Below, one piece after another: positions 47,172 through 57,475 of a stretch of DNA of 64,000 nt. The translations under genes and the position numbers were made by a program. Below the pieces are notes generated by a model that was given only the letters and a program-made list of their open reading frames with translations, was not told the DNA's origin and ran no database searches. Source of the stretch: Notoacmeibacter marinus (GTDB lineage: Bacteria; Pseudomonadota; Alphaproteobacteria; Rhizobiales; Rhizobiaceae); NCBI RefSeq assembly GCF_002238045.1, contig NZ_NBYO01000003.1, positions 558,001 to 622,000 of the forward strand, read 5' to 3'. Position 1 is the stretch's first letter, and every line of letters starts with the position of its first letter.

Positions 47172-48293
47172 TCAGTGTGTGCCGACGGCGATCTTCTTGA
47201 TGGGCTGATCGCGATAGAGCAGCGACTGCGTGTTGTGGAACAGGTGCACCTTCGAAGGATCGGCGGTTAGCGCGACCTCCCGGCGCTTCACGTCCGCATG
47301 AACGCCGGGCAGTTTGGCGATCACGGGATCGCGCTCGCCTTCAGGCGCGAAATAGAGCAGCGTCACCTCACCGAGCGCTTCGGTGATTTCGACCTTGCCC
47401 TTGTAAATGAATTCGCCCTGGGCTTCGACGAAATCCTCTGGGCGCACGCCGACATTGACGGCCTTGTTCTTGTCGCCTGGCTGGGATGGTATGGTTGAAA
47501 CCGCCGTTCCGCCGCCATCGAGGGCGACCGTGGTCGTTTCGCCCGTGCCGGTGATCCGTCCCGGCAGCAGGTTCATGGCGGGCGAGCCGATGAACTGTGC
47601 GACAAACTCATTTTCCGGCCGTTCGTAAAGCTCCAGAGGCGTTCCGACCTGGGCGATGCCGCCCCCAGCCAGGACAACGATGCGCGAGGCCAGCGTCATC
47701 GCTTCCACCTGATCGTGGGTGACGTAGATCATGGTGCTTTCCGGCATCGCTTCCTTCAATTGCGCGATCTCGATGCGAGTGGCCACACGCAGCGCGGCGT
47801 CGAGATTGGAAAGCGGTTCGTCGAAGAGATAGACCTTAGGATCGCGGACGATCGCCCGGCCAATGGCGACGCGCTGGCGCTGGCCGCCCGAAAGCGCTTT
47901 CGGCAGGCGATCAAGAAGATTGTGCAGTTGGAGGATCTTCGCCGCCCGGTCCACACGTTCGTCTATCTCGCTCTGGCTCATCTTCGCAATCTTCAGGGCA
48001 AAGGCCATATTGTCGCGCACGGTCATATGCGGGTAGAGCGCATAGGACTGGAACACCATCGCGATGCCCCGCTCCGAAGGCGGTATGTCGTTCACCCGAA
48101 CCCCGTCGATCTCCAGATCGCCGCCGGTGATGCGCTCCAGGCCAGCGATCATGCGCAGCAGAGTGGATTTACCGCAGCCGGATGGACCGACAAAGACGAT
48201 CAGTTCGCCCTGCTCGATTTTCAGATCGATATCGCGAAGCACTTCGACATCGCCATAGGCCTTGGCGATGTCCGTCAGATTCAGGTCTGCCAT
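47172..48293 (-). CDS. aglK: Alpha-glucoside ABC transporter ATP-binding protein AglK
   Basis: A 373-residue ATPase of the MalK/UgpC group that energises import. Walker A is GPSGCGKST (residues 36-44), the Q-loop is [14 protein letters not shown], the signature is ALSGGQRQR, and Walker B is [14 protein letters not shown]-terminal TOBE-like domain includes [10 protein letters not shown]. The ATG follows GGAGGA. It is the last gene of the agl operon, 23 bases after aglA. Confidence 0.93.
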   Translation of the reverse strand: MADLNLTDIAKAYGDVEVLRDIDLKIEQGELIVFVGPSGCGKSTLLRMIAGLERITGGDLEIDGVRVNDIPPSERGIAMVFQSYALYPHMTVRDNMAFALKIAKMSQSEIDERVDRAAKILQLHNLLDRLPKALSGGQRQRVAIGRAIVRDPKVYLFDEPLSNLDAALRVATRIEIAQLKEAMPESTMIYVTHDQVEAMTLASRIVVLAGGGIAQVGTPLELYERPENEFVAQFIGSPAMNLLPGRITGTGETTTVALDGGGTAVSTIPSQPGDKNKAVNVGVRPEDFVEAQGEFIYKGKVEITEALGEVTLLYFAPEGERDPVIAKLPGVHADVKRREVALTADPSKVHLFHNTQSLLYRDQPIKKIAVGTH

Positions 48294-48316
48294 TTCGTCC
48301 TCCCTGCCCTCGCTCC

Positions 48317-49987
48317 TCAGCGCGGGTTTGTCACAATCCCGAGCGCCACCTGCCATGGTCCCAGATGCAATGTTTCACCGGCAGCGAGCACCACTCCTCC
48401 GAGCGCTTCTCCCAAAGGCTGCCAATTCCCATCCGGCAGCGTCATTTCTGACGTGGTATCCGAAAGGTTGAAAGCGCAGAAGATGCGCTCGGCCTCATTC
48501 TCTCTCGTGAACCACAGCACGTCGCCCTCGGCCCGAACGACCGATTGATCACCCGTGCGCAGCGCATCGTGCCGGGATCGAAACGCGATGGCCCGGCGGT
48601 AATGGTGAAGCAGCGCCGACGGGTCCGTTTCCTGCGAGGAAACGGCCATCTCCCTATGCCCATCCAGCACCGGCAACCAGGGCTGCGTCAGGGAAAAGCC
48701 GGCATGGGGCGCGTCCCGATCCCAGATCATCGGCGTGCGGCAGCCATCCCGCCCACGATATTCGGGCCAGAACGCTATGCCATAGGGGTCCCGCAAATCT
48801 TCGAAGGCCAGTTCCGCTTCCGGCAGTCCCAATTCCTCGCCCTGATAAAGGCAGACCGAACCGCGCAGGCATAGCAAAAGCAGGCTGTAACAGCGCTGTG
48901 CGGCCAGTTGCAGATCCCAGCGGCTCGAATGGCGCATGACATCGTGGTTGGAGAACGCCCAGCAGGCCCAGCCGTCTGCCGCCACCTTGTCCAGTTGCGC
49001 GAACACTTTAGCGACCTTCTCGGCTGGCAGGCTTTCGCCCGACAGGAACTCGAAGGCATAGCACATGTGAACGCCCTCTGTGCCGCGCGTATATTCGCCC
49101 AGAAGAGAAAGGCCGCTTTGCGCGTCGCCGATCTCACCGACGGCCGCCGCGCCGTATTCGTCCAGCAAAGCGCGGAACCGGGCCAGGAATTCCAAATTCT
49201 CCGGCTGGTTCTTGGAATGAATGTGCCGTTGGTGGTTGTAGGGGTTCACCGCCGGCGCAATCGACGCATCGCGCTCTTCCGGCGGCAGCGCTGGATTGTC
49301 GCGCAGATGGCGGTCGGCGAAATAGAAATTGATCGTATCCAGACGGAAGCCGTCGACGCCCCGGTCCAGCCAGAACCGCGTCACGTCGAGAAGCGCGTCC
49401 TGCACATCCGGGTTCCAAAAGTTTAGATCCGGCTGCTCGGCCAGAAAATTATGCAGGTAATATTGACAGCGCCGGCTGTCCCAGTGCCATGCCGGGCCGC
49501 CGAAGATGGAGAGCCAGTTGTTTGGCGGCGTACCATCGGGCTTCGGATCGGCCCAGACGTACCAGTCGGCTTTGAGATTGTCGCGCGACCGACGGCTCTC
49601 CACGAACCAGGGATGCTCGTCCGAGGTGTGCGAAAGCACCAGATCGATCATGACCTTGAGGCCGAGATCGTGCGCCCTGGCGATCAGAAGATCGAAATCT
49701 TCGAGCGAGCCGAACAAGGGATCGACATCGCGATAGTCCGAGACATCGTAGCCGAAATCCTTCATCGGCGACGTGAAGAAGGGCGAAATCCAGACAGCAT
49801 CGACACCGAGCGACGCGACATAGCCCAGCTTGTCGACGATCCCCAGAAGATCGCCGCAGCCATCGCCGCTGGAATCGTGGAAGGAGCGTGGATAGATCTG
49901 ATAGATTACCGCGCCACGCCACCAATCGGCTTCGGATTTGCGCCGTGCGATCTTGTCGCTCAGCGGTGTGTGAATATGCACGTTCAT
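48317..49987 (-). CDS. aglA: Alpha-glucosidase AglA (GH13)
   Basis: A 556-residue GH13 hydrolase that cleaves imported alpha-glucosides in the cytoplasm. The catalytic residues are the nucleophile Asp217 in [11 protein letters not shown], the acid Glu285 in AVGEIGD, and Asp349 in [29 protein letters not shown] and [17 protein letters not shown] are family regions. The ATG at 49987 is 7 bases past the aglG stop. No signal peptide is present. Confidence 0.94.
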   Translation of the reverse strand: MNVHIHTPLSDKIARRKSEADWWRGAVIYQIYPRSFHDSSGDGCGDLLGIVDKLGYVASLGVDAVWISPFFTSPMKDFGYDVSDYRDVDPLFGSLEDFDLLIARAHDLGLKVMIDLVLSHTSDEHPWFVESRRSRDNLKADWYVWADPKPDGTPPNNWLSIFGGPAWHWDSRRCQYYLHNFLAEQPDLNFWNPDVQDALLDVTRFWLDRGVDGFRLDTINFYFADRHLRDNPALPPEERDASIAPAVNPYNHQRHIHSKNQPENLEFLARFRALLDEYGAAAVGEIGDAQSGLSLLGEYTRGTEGVHMCYAFEFLSGESLPAEKVAKVFAQLDKVAADGWACWAFSNHDVMRHSSRWDLQLAAQRCYSLLLLCLRGSVCLYQGEELGLPEAELAFEDLRDPYGIAFWPEYRGRDGCRTPMIWDRDAPHAGFSLTQPWLPVLDGHREMAVSSQETDPSALLHHYRRAIAFRSRHDALRTGDQSVVRAEGDVLWFTRENEAERIFCAFNLSDTTSEMTLPDGNWQPLGEALGGVVLAAGETLHLGPWQVALGIVTNPR

Positions 49988-49994
49988 GAGTGTC

Positions 49995-51152
49995 CTATTT
50001 AACGGAGCCGGCCAGCAGGCCGCGCACGAGGTAGCGTTGCATTGCGAAGAAGACGATGAGCGGCACCGCGATCGACACAAAGGCGGCGGTGGCCAGAATT
50101 TCCCAGTTCCCGCCGCGCGTGCCCAGAAGCTCCACGATCTGGTTGGTCATCACCGTGGTTTCGCCCGTCGCATCGATGAGGAAAACCTTTGCGACAAGAA
50201 GGTCGTTCCAGGTCCACAGGAACTGGAAGATGGCGAATGAGGCGAGCGCGGGGAAGCTGAGCGGCAGGATGAGCCGCGTGAAGATTTGAAACTCGGTCGC
50301 CCCGTCAACGCGGGCATTCTCGATCAGGTCGCGTGGCAGGCCGACCATATAATTGCGCAGCAGATAGATCGCGAGCGGCAGGCCGAAGCCGGTATGGGCG
50401 AGCCATGTGCCGAGATAACCCTTGCCGATGCCGATTCCGAGATGCAGCTTCAGCAGCGGTATCAGCGCAAGTTGGAGCGGCACGACGAGTAGCGCCACCA
50501 CCGTCGCAATCAGCAGCGCGCGGCCCGGAAACTCCATCCAGGCCAGCGCGTAAGCCGCAAACGCCGCGATCACGATCGGGATGATGGTTGCCGGAATGGT
50601 TACCGTCAGCGTGTTGAAAAATGCCTTGGTCATGCCGTCGGTCGCGTTGCCGGACAAAAGCACGTTCTCGTAATTGTCGAGCGTGAACTCCGGCGGGGCG
50701 GTCACGGTGGCGAAAATGCGCTGGCCGCGGCCGGAGATCTGGTCGTCATTGCCGCGCCATTCATAGGCGCCACCTTCGCCAAGCGTCAGGGTTTCGCCGT
50801 CGCCGAGATCGGCGGTCTCCCCGGCTTCATAAGCGCTGATCTCACGGGAGGACGTGCCCCAGACCGATATCGTCTTTTCCGATGCGCCAGCCTCTTCGAA
50901 CACATTGCCGGACACCACGAAAACGTCGCCATCCGCCACGCGGTTATCGTCCGGATCGGCGGCGCGGTAGACCTCGTTCTGCTCGGTCGGAAAGAGCGCC
51001 GCCCACCAGCCGGACGACGAAATCTGATCGGCCGTGCGGAAGGACGAGACGAACAGCCCCACGGTCGGAAACAGCCAGGCGAGGACGAGGATCAGCACCG
51101 AGATATGAACCGCCCATGTGAGCGCGGGCTTGTGGCCGGCAATATTATCCAT
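49995..51152 (-). CDS. aglG: Alpha-glucoside ABC transporter permease AglG
   Basis: A 385-residue inner membrane permease of the MalG type. The EAA-like loop is ENARVDGATEFQIFTRLILPLSFPAL. Between the first helix and the remaining five lies a polar insertion of about 110 residues (roughly 38-150), rich in Asp, Glu and Gly, which would face the periplasm; ordinary MalG proteins lack it. The start overlaps the aglF stop as TGATG. Confidence 0.93.
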   Translation of the reverse strand: MDNIAGHKPALTWAVHISVLILVLAWLFPTVGLFVSSFRTADQISSSGWWAALFPTEQNEVYRAADPDDNRVADGDVFVVSGNVFEEAGASEKTISVWGTSSREISAYEAGETADLGDGETLTLGEGGAYEWRGNDDQISGRGQRIFATVTAPPEFTLDNYENVLLSGNATDGMTKAFFNTLTVTIPATIIPIVIAAFAAYALAWMEFPGRALLIATVVALLVVPLQLALIPLLKLHLGIGIGKGYLGTWLAHTGFGLPLAIYLLRNYMVGLPRDLIENARVDGATEFQIFTRLILPLSFPALASFAIFQFLWTWNDLLVAKVFLIDATGETTVMTNQIVELLGTRGGNWEILATAAFVSIAVPLIVFFAMQRYLVRGLLAGSVK

Positions 51153-52384
51153 CAGCGCATCTCCTTTCTGGCCGTGTAGACGTTCCAGACCAGGATGGGC
51201 GAAACGAGCAGCATGATGATGATGGCGGAGGCCGAACCGACGCCCCAATCATTGGCGCGGAAGAGCTTGTCGAACATGTAGTTGGCCAGAACCTGGGTCT
51301 CCCACTGGCCGTTCGTCATCGCGTAGACGATGTCGAACACTTTCAGCACAACGAGCGTGATCGTTGTCCAGACCACCACGATGGTCGGCATGATCTGCGG
51401 CACCTTGATCTGGAAGAAGATTTCGAACGGGCTTGCGCCGTCGACGATGGCCGCCTCGATGGTCTCCTCGGGAATACCACGGAGCGCGGCCGACAGGATC
51501 ACCATGGCAAAGCCGGTCTGAATCCAGATCAGCACCACCATCAGGAAGAAATTGTTGTAGAAGGTCAGCGTCAGCCATTGCTGCGGCTCGCCGTAGTCGA
51601 GTTCGGTCGTCAACACCGTCGCGATCGTCGTTACCGCCTCCCAGACCAGCCATGCGGCGACAAGGGCCACGAAGACACGCCCGACGACAACGAGCGCACC
51701 GCCCGTCCGACTGCCCTTCACAAGCGGGCGGATGAAAATCCAGCCCGTATAGGCCACGATGCCGGCAAAGCCGAGAACGATGATGGCGGGCAGGATCTTC
51801 AGCAGAAGGAGCGAGCCGAAGCCGCCCTCGAACTGCATCCAGACCGCATTCAACACGCCAATCTGTGCGCTTTCTGCGGGGCGCGCATCGTAGATCAGCT
51901 TGAAGATCACGGACGCGCCGACGAAGGAGATCGCCATCGGCATGAAAATCAGTGACTTGGCGATATTGCCCCAGGCGATACGGTCGGTCAGCTGCGCGGC
52001 GAGCAGGCCGAACGCCGTGGACGCCGCCGGCACCACGATCAGCCAGAGCATGTTGTTGCGCATCGCTTCGCGGAATTTCGGTTCGCCGAACATCTGCCAG
52101 TAATTGTCGAGGCCGACGAATGCCCCGCCGGCGAAACGGTCGGTCAGCGACAGGCGCAGCGTTTCGACGACCGGATAGCCGAGATAGAGGCCGAGCGCGG
52201 CGATGGCCGGAAATAGAAAGAGCCAGGGGCGCACCATATTGGCGCGGTTGATGTTGCGTCCGGCATTCTCACCCTTCGCCGGAAAGATGAAGCGGTCCAG
52301 AACGACGTTGGAAAAGTAGAAATAGGCGAGGCAGCCGCCCACGCCCAAAACGATCGTCACCAGTCCCAGTAATGCCGGATGCAT
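51152..52384 (-). CDS. aglF: Alpha-glucoside ABC transporter permease AglF
   Basis: A 410-residue MalF-like permease. The cytoplasmic loop that contacts the ATPase is EAAIVDGASPFEIFFQIKVPQIMPTI. An extra N-terminal helix (LLGLVTIVLGVGGCLAYFYF) and a central loop make it longer than many sugar permeases. It follows aglE after 87 bases that contain a stem-loop. AGGAGGGGA precedes the ATG. Confidence 0.93.
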   Translation of the reverse strand: MHPALLGLVTIVLGVGGCLAYFYFSNVVLDRFIFPAKGENAGRNINRANMVRPWLFLFPAIAALGLYLGYPVVETLRLSLTDRFAGGAFVGLDNYWQMFGEPKFREAMRNNMLWLIVVPAASTAFGLLAAQLTDRIAWGNIAKSLIFMPMAISFVGASVIFKLIYDARPAESAQIGVLNAVWMQFEGGFGSLLLLKILPAIIVLGFAGIVAYTGWIFIRPLVKGSRTGGALVVVGRVFVALVAAWLVWEAVTTIATVLTTELDYGEPQQWLTLTFYNNFFLMVVLIWIQTGFAMVILSAALRGIPEETIEAAIVDGASPFEIFFQIKVPQIMPTIVVVWTTITLVVLKVFDIVYAMTNGQWETQVLANYMFDKLFRANDWGVGSASAIIIMLLVSPILVWNVYTARKEMR

Positions 52385-52410
52385 GGCCGTCCCCTCCTAC
52401 CGGTTTGGAA

Positions 52411-52437
52411 GAGCGCCCCGCGAGAGACGGGACGCCC
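52411..52437 (-). terminator. Intergenic stem-loop between aglE and aglF
   Basis: A GC-rich imperfect hairpin (GGGCGTCCCG pairing with CGGGGCGCTC on the minus strand) lies between the binding protein and the first permease gene. It lacks a full T-run, so it probably attenuates or protects the aglE transcript rather than ending it. Confidence 0.45.
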
Positions 52438-52471
52438 AGGCTCTATGCGAGGCGCGGTTGCACCCCGAACG

Positions 52472-53830
52472 CTATTTCAGCGAATCCCAGCTGTTCTGGA
52501 TTTCCTGCGCGACCTTGCCGGCATCTTCGCCTCCGGCATAGTCGACCATGCCGGTCCAGAACGAGCCCGCGCCGACGCCGCCCGGCATCAGGTCGGACCC
52601 ATCGAAACGGAAGGTCGTCGCGTTGAGCAGAATGTCGCCGAGCGCTGCGCGGGTCTTGTCGACATAGGCCTCGGTATTCACGCCGGTATGTGGCGTCAGA
52701 AAGCCGCCCGCCTGCTGCGCCATGAACACCTCGTGGGCGATGGGCGTCTGCAGGAAGTCGATCAGCGCATGGGCGCCCGGGCTGTCATTGGTGATCGCGA
52801 AGAGAGTGCCTGCGCCAAGCACCGGCGATCCCAGATCCTTGTCCGCATAGGACGGAAGATAGAAGAAATCGGCATCGACGCCGACCTCGATCCCGTCCGG
52901 GAAGAAGGCCGGGATGAAGGATGCCTGGCGATGCAGATAGCATTGCGGCGGCGACTGGAAGAGGCCTTTCGGGCTATCGCGAAAATCGGTCGAGGCGACC
53001 GCGCCGGCCCCGCCTGCGACATAATCGTCGTTGCGCGCGAAATGGCCGAACTCCTCGATTGCACCGACAACACGCTCATCGGTGAACGGAATCTCGTTCT
53101 TCACCCACTGGTCATAGACTTCCGGCGGCTGAGTGCGCAGCATCATGTCTTCGACCCAGTCGGTTGCCGGCCAGCCGGTCGCACCGCCGGAACCGAGGCC
53201 GATGCACCAAGGCGTTTCGCCATCGGCAACGATCTGATCGGTCAGTTCCTTCAGCGCTTCCATCGTCTCCGGCACTTCATAGCCGGCATCCTCGAAATTC
53301 TCCGGCACGTACCAGACTAAGCTCTTCACATCGGCCTTGTAAGGAAAGGCGTAGAAGGCCGTCTCGCCCTTGTCGTTTTCGTAGGAACCAAGATCGACCC
53401 AGGATTGCCCCGCCGCATAATTCTCGGCCATCCAGGAGGCGGTGTCTTCGCCGAGCGGCGTCAAAAAGCCACGCTTTGCCATATCGGACGCCAGGCCCGG
53501 CTGGGGAAACACCGCAATATTCGGCGCGGAGCCCGCCTCGGCATCGACCACGATCTGCTGCTCGAAACTGTCAGACCCGGTGTAGCGAACATCGGCGCCG
53601 GTCGCTTCGGCGAAATAGGCCAGCACTTTCTCGACCGCCGCCTGGTCCGGCCCAAGCCATGGACCGAAGACGGTAACCTGCTCGCCGGACAAATCGTTGG
53701 CCTCGGCAAATGCCTCGTAACTATCCCAACTAAACGGACCTTCGCCCGGTGGGAACGCCAGATGATTGTCCGCCTGCGCGCCCAACGTCATGGCGAGCGC
53801 AGCGACGCCGCCTAGAAGCAGAGTTTTCAT
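52472..53830 (-). CDS. aglE: Alpha-glucoside ABC transporter substrate-binding protein AglE
   Basis: A 452-residue periplasmic binding protein with a signal peptide (MKTLLLGGVAALAMTLGAQA). The mature part has GEQVTVFGPWLGPDQAAVEKVLAYF and LVWYVPENFEDAGYEVPETMEAL, typical of large sugar-binding proteins (family 1). A GGGAGGAAA ribosome binding site precedes the ATG. It is the first gene of the operon aglEFGAK, transcribed leftward from the promoter shared with aglR. Confidence 0.94.
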   Translation of the reverse strand: MKTLLLGGVAALAMTLGAQADNHLAFPPGEGPFSWDSYEAFAEANDLSGEQVTVFGPWLGPDQAAVEKVLAYFAEATGADVRYTGSDSFEQQIVVDAEAGSAPNIAVFPQPGLASDMAKRGFLTPLGEDTASWMAENYAAGQSWVDLGSYENDKGETAFYAFPYKADVKSLVWYVPENFEDAGYEVPETMEALKELTDQIVADGETPWCIGLGSGGATGWPATDWVEDMMLRTQPPEVYDQWVKNEIPFTDERVVGAIEEFGHFARNDDYVAGGAGAVASTDFRDSPKGLFQSPPQCYLHRQASFIPAFFPDGIEVGVDADFFYLPSYADKDLGSPVLGAGTLFAITNDSPGAHALIDFLQTPIAHEVFMAQQAGGFLTPHTGVNTEAYVDKTRAALGDILLNATTFRFDGSDLMPGGVGAGSFWTGMVDYAGGEDAGKVAQEIQNSWDSLK

Positions 53831-53890
53831 TGTTTCCTCCCAGAAAACCACCGCGTATTCGCGGCTCAGTCGCGCTTCGAACAATTGCCC

Positions 53891-53900
53891 AAAGCGCTTT
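53891..53900 (-). promoter_or_regulatory. AglR operator 1
   Basis: AAAGCGCTTT, a perfect palindrome of LacI-family type, lies about 60 bases upstream of aglE and just downstream of its predicted -10 element, a position suited to repression. The same 10 bases recur at 54023-54032. Confidence 0.7.
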
Positions 53901-53910
53901 CAATATCTCA

Positions 53911-53938
53911 ACCATACGATCATTGTCGGACGTGTCAA
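53911..53938 (-). promoter_or_regulatory. Predicted promoter of aglEFGAK
   Basis: On the minus strand a perfect -35 TTGACA at 53938-53933 is separated by 16 bases from a -10-like TATGGT at 53916-53911. Operator 1 follows it at the expected transcription start. Confidence 0.6.
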
Positions 53939-54022
53939 GTTGGGATCGACGAACCGGGAAGATCGTAAATAGTCTCCTCAAAGCGAATCGAACGGGAAAG
54001 CAGAACCCCGCGGTTGACCGTT

Positions 54023-54032
54023 AAAGCGCTTT
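54023..54032 (+). promoter_or_regulatory. AglR operator 2
   Basis: A second AAAGCGCTTT palindrome, 132 bases from the first, lies 18 bases before the aglR start and supports autoregulation. Confidence 0.65.
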
Positions 54033-54049
54033 CGAGTTTTGTCGCAGAT

Positions 54050-55078
54050 ATGAACCTGAAAGAGTTTGCCCGGACGCTCGGGCTCAGCCAGACCACGGTC
54101 AGCCGCGCACTGGGCGGTTACCCGGAAGTCAGCGCAGCCACGCGCAAACGTGTTCAAGCCGAAGCCGTGCGGCTTGGCTATGCGCCGAACCGTGGTGCGC
54201 AGCGACTTGCGACCGGTCGCGCCATGGCGATCGGTCACGTCGTGCCGCTCGGCCCCAATCCGGATATCGTCAACCCGATATTCGCGGACTTCCTGGCTGG
54301 GGCTGGCGAGACCTGCGCGGCGGCGAAGTACGAAATGGTTATCGCCGTCACCCGCCACGGCGAAGAGGCCGACGCCTACCGCGAGATGGCAATGAAGGGT
54401 TCGGTCGATGGCGTCATCGTCCACTCGCCGCAGATCGAGGATGGCCGGATCGCGCTTCTTCGCGACATCGGCCTGCCGTTTCTGGTTCACGGCCGGTCGA
54501 GCGGCGTGGATGCGCCCTATTCCTGGTTCGACGTGAACAATCGCCGGGCCTTTTTTCGCGCCACCCGCTTTCTGACCGATCTCGGTCATGAGCGCATTGC
54601 ACTCATCAACGGACCGGAGGAGATGGATTTTGCCCATCGCCGCCGCCTCGGTTACGAGGAGGCGTTGCTGGAAGTCGGCCTGACGGTCGATGAAACCATC
54701 ATGACGAGCGACGAGATGACGGAGCCCTATGGCTACCGGGCCGCCTGCGCTGCGCTTCAGACAGCCGTCCGCCCGACAGCCTTTCTCGTGTCCTCGATCA
54801 TCTCCGCCATGGGCGTGCGGCGCGCTATCGTCGATGCCGGCCTCGCGCCTGGTCGCGACGTCTCCATCGTCACTCATGACGACGATCTCAGCTATCTGTC
54901 GAACCGCGGCGACGTGCCGCTCTTTACCGCTACCCGCTCCTCCATCCGCGCAGCCGGGCGCCGCTGCGGCGAATTGCTGATCCGCATGATTGCTGCGGGA
55001 GAAGGCGCGCCGCCCGTCACCGAACTCTGGGAATCGGAACTGACACTCGGCGTCAGCACCGGCCCCGCGCCGCAATAG
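54050..55078 (+). CDS. aglR: LacI family repressor of the agl operon
   Basis: A 342-residue regulator with a LacI helix-turn-helix (LKEFARTLGLSQTTVSRALGGYPEVSAATRKRV) and a periplasmic-binding-protein-like sensor domain. It probably represses aglEFGAK and itself until an alpha-glucoside binds. The frame begins at TTG 54014, but the ATG at 54050 gives the canonical N-terminus, and operator 2 would otherwise lie inside the coding region. It is divergent from aglE and followed closely by a beta-glucosidase gene. Confidence 0.93.
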   Translation: MNLKEFARTLGLSQTTVSRALGGYPEVSAATRKRVQAEAVRLGYAPNRGAQRLATGRAMAIGHVVPLGPNPDIVNPIFADFLAGAGETCAAAKYEMVIAVTRHGEEADAYREMAMKGSVDGVIVHSPQIEDGRIALLRDIGLPFLVHGRSSGVDAPYSWFDVNNRRAFFRATRFLTDLGHERIALINGPEEMDFAHRRRLGYEEALLEVGLTVDETIMTSDEMTEPYGYRAACAALQTAVRPTAFLVSSIISAMGVRRAIVDAGLAPGRDVSIVTHDDDLSYLSNRGDVPLFTATRSSIRAAGRRCGELLIRMIAAGEGAPPVTELWESELTLGVSTGPAPQ

Positions 55079-55089
55079 GAACTTCGATC

Positions 55090-56397
55090 TTGGACCACAA
55101 ACGCAGCGATTTTCCCGGCGATTTTCTCTTCGCGACGGCAACGTCCGCCTATCAGATCGAGGGGCATTCCTTCGGTGGCGCAGGTCCCTGCCAGTGGGAC
55201 AGTTTTGCCGCGACGCCCGGCAATGTTGTCCGGCAGGAGAACGGGGCCGTCGCCTGCGACCATTACCACCGATACGAAGCCGATCTCGATCTTGTGGCGG
55301 CTGCGGGCCTCGACGCCTACCGCTTTTCGACCTCCTGGGCGCGTGTTTTGCCGGAAGGCACCGGTGCGCCCAATCAGGAGGGTCTGGATTTCTACGACCG
55401 GCTGGTCGACGCGATGGCGGCGCGCGGCATCAAACCGATGGCGACGCTCTATCACTGGGAACTGCCGCAGGCGCTGCGCGACCGTGGTGGCTGGACCAAT
55501 CGCGACATTGCCGGCTGGTTCGCCGATTTCGCCGAGACCGTGATGGGTCGGATCGGCGACCGGGTGCACATGACGGCGACGATCAACGAGCCGTGGTGCG
55601 TCGCCTGGCTCAGCCATTTCATGGGCCATCATGCGCCGGGCCTGCGCGACATCCGCGCCGCCGCGCGGGCGATGCATCACGTCCTGCTGGCGCATGGGAG
55701 CGCCATCGAGGCGATGCGGGCCATGGGCCTGTCCAATCTCGGCGCGGTCTGCAACCATGAATATGCCGAACCGGCGGATGACAGCAAAGAAAGCCGCGCG
55801 GCTGCCGAAACCTACAATGCCATCTACAATCAGTGGTTCCTGTCCGGCCTTTTCGGCAAGCGCTACCCCGACGCCGCGCTCGAGGGGCTGGAGCCGCATC
55901 TGCCGGCGGGCTGGCAGGACGATTTCGCGATCATCGGCGCGCCGCTCGACTGGATCGGCGTCAATTACTACACGCGCAAGCTGATCGCCCATGAGGACGG
56001 CGCATGGCCGAACCTGAAGGAAGTCGACGGCCCCCTTCCGAAAACCCAGATGGGCTGGGAGATCTATCCGGACGGGCTTCTCCATTTCCTGCGCCTTGCC
56101 GCAAGCTATGCCGGCGACACGCCGATCTACGTCACCGAGAACGGCATGGCCAATCCCGATCTGCCGGGCAAGCCGGATGAGGCCCGGATCGACTATCTCA
56201 ACGCGCATCTCGCCCGCGTCCGCCAGGCGCTCGATGACGGCATCGACGTGCGCGGCTATACGGTCTGGTCGCTGCTCGACAATTACGAATGGGCGCTCGG
56301 CTACGAGAAGCGCTTCGGCCTCGTTCATGTCGATTTCGACACGCTGGAGCGCACTCCGAAAGCATCCTACGAAGCGCTGAAACAGATGCTGGGCTGA
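55090..56397 (+). CDS. GH1 beta-glucosidase
   Basis: A 435-residue glycoside hydrolase family 1 enzyme. The acid/base is Glu167 in TINEPWC and the nucleophile is Glu350 in YVTENGMA. GDFLFATATSAYQIEG and YRFSTSWARVLPEG are family motifs. The start is TTG, 11 bases after the aglR stop, so it is probably in one transcript with aglR. It would release glucose from beta-glucosides and widens the sugar range of this locus. Confidence 0.94.
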   Translation: MDHKRSDFPGDFLFATATSAYQIEGHSFGGAGPCQWDSFAATPGNVVRQENGAVACDHYHRYEADLDLVAAAGLDAYRFSTSWARVLPEGTGAPNQEGLDFYDRLVDAMAARGIKPMATLYHWELPQALRDRGGWTNRDIAGWFADFAETVMGRIGDRVHMTATINEPWCVAWLSHFMGHHAPGLRDIRAAARAMHHVLLAHGSAIEAMRAMGLSNLGAVCNHEYAEPADDSKESRAAAETYNAIYNQWFLSGLFGKRYPDAALEGLEPHLPAGWQDDFAIIGAPLDWIGVNYYTRKLIAHEDGAWPNLKEVDGPLPKTQMGWEIYPDGLLHFLRLAASYAGDTPIYVTENGMANPDLPGKPDEARIDYLNAHLARVRQALDDGIDVRGYTVWSLLDNYEWALGYEKRFGLVHVDFDTLERTPKASYEALKQMLG

Positions 56398-56422
56398 GGA
56401 AGCTGTGGTGGCGCGAGACCTT

Positions 56423-57376
56423 TCAGACCAGCAGCCATGTCAGATACGCCCCATAGCATAGCAGCATGACGCCGCCTTCGCGCCGGCCGATCCGCCAGCC
56501 CGTCCGCGCGAACAGCACAAGCAGCGCCGTCGCCGCGCCCATCACCCAGATATCGAGGCGCAAGATCTGCGCGGGAACGTCCATCGGCTGCACGATGGCA
56601 GTGGCGCCCAGAATACAGAGAATGTTGAAGATGTTGCTGCCGAGCACGTTGCCGAGCGCCACCTCGCCCTGCCCCTTCCGAACCGCGATGACCGACGTCA
56701 CCAATTCGGGCATCGATGTGCCGATGGCCACGATCGTCAGGCCAATCACCGTTTCCGACATTCCGACAAGTTCGGCGGCGGAAATGGCGCCGGACACCAG
56801 ATACCGTGCGCCGACAATCGTCAGGATCAAGCCGGCGACCGTCAGCATCAGGGAAACACCCAGCGCGTGATCGGGACCGGGTACGGCCCCCGCTTCGGCC
56901 TCGTACATCGCGGAGGCCGGAGAATTTGTGGTGTGCTTTTCTGAAACGAAGGTGTAGGTCAGGTAGGCAATCAGAAAGGCGATGAAGACGGCGCCGGTGA
57001 TGCGCCCGACTTCGCCCATCAGAACGATCGCGACACACAGGCCGGTCGCCAGCACCATGACGGCGCCATCCCGTCTGAACGCTTTCGGATCGACGGCGAT
57101 GGGCGCTAAAAGCACGGCGATCCCCATAATTAGCAGGATATTGCTGATATTGCTGCCTACCACGTTGCCGATTGCAATGCCCGGCGAGCCGGAAAGCGCA
57201 GCCTGCAGACTGGTAACGAGTTCCGGCGTCGATGTGCCGAACCCGACTATGGTCAGTCCGATGACCATGGGTGAAATGTGAAAGGCACTGGCAGTCGAGA
57301 CCGCGCCCCGAACGAGGAGTTCACCCCCGATAATCAGACCGGCCAACCCGAAAACGATGAAGCCGAATACCGCCAC
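56423..57376 (-). CDS. Calcium/sodium antiporter (CaCA family, YrbG-like)
   Basis: A 317-residue membrane protein with ten hydrophobic segments and two inverted alpha-repeats: [17 protein letters not shown] ... [10 protein letters not shown] and [35 protein letters not shown]. An acidic cytoplasmic loop lies between the halves ([20 protein letters not shown]). It exchanges Ca2+ for Na+ or H+. It stands alone and converges on the beta-glucosidase gene. Confidence 0.93.
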   Translation of the reverse strand: MAVFGFIVFGLAGLIIGGELLVRGAVSTASAFHISPMVIGLTIVGFGTSTPELVTSLQAALSGSPGIAIGNVVGSNISNILLIMGIAVLLAPIAVDPKAFRRDGAVMVLATGLCVAIVLMGEVGRITGAVFIAFLIAYLTYTFVSEKHTTNSPASAMYEAEAGAVPGPDHALGVSLMLTVAGLILTIVGARYLVSGAISAAELVGMSETVIGLTIVAIGTSMPELVTSVIAVRKGQGEVALGNVLGSNIFNILCILGATAIVQPMDVPAQILRLDIWVMGAATALLVLFARTGWRIGRREGGVMLLCYGAYLTWLLV

Positions 57377-57475
57377 TTTCGCCGCCCTTCAGTATGAGGT
57401 CGGCATTAGATCATGAGCGGCTCGATACCCTGCAAGTGGCCGGCCCATCAATATTTTCGATTTGCTCGGTCTTTG

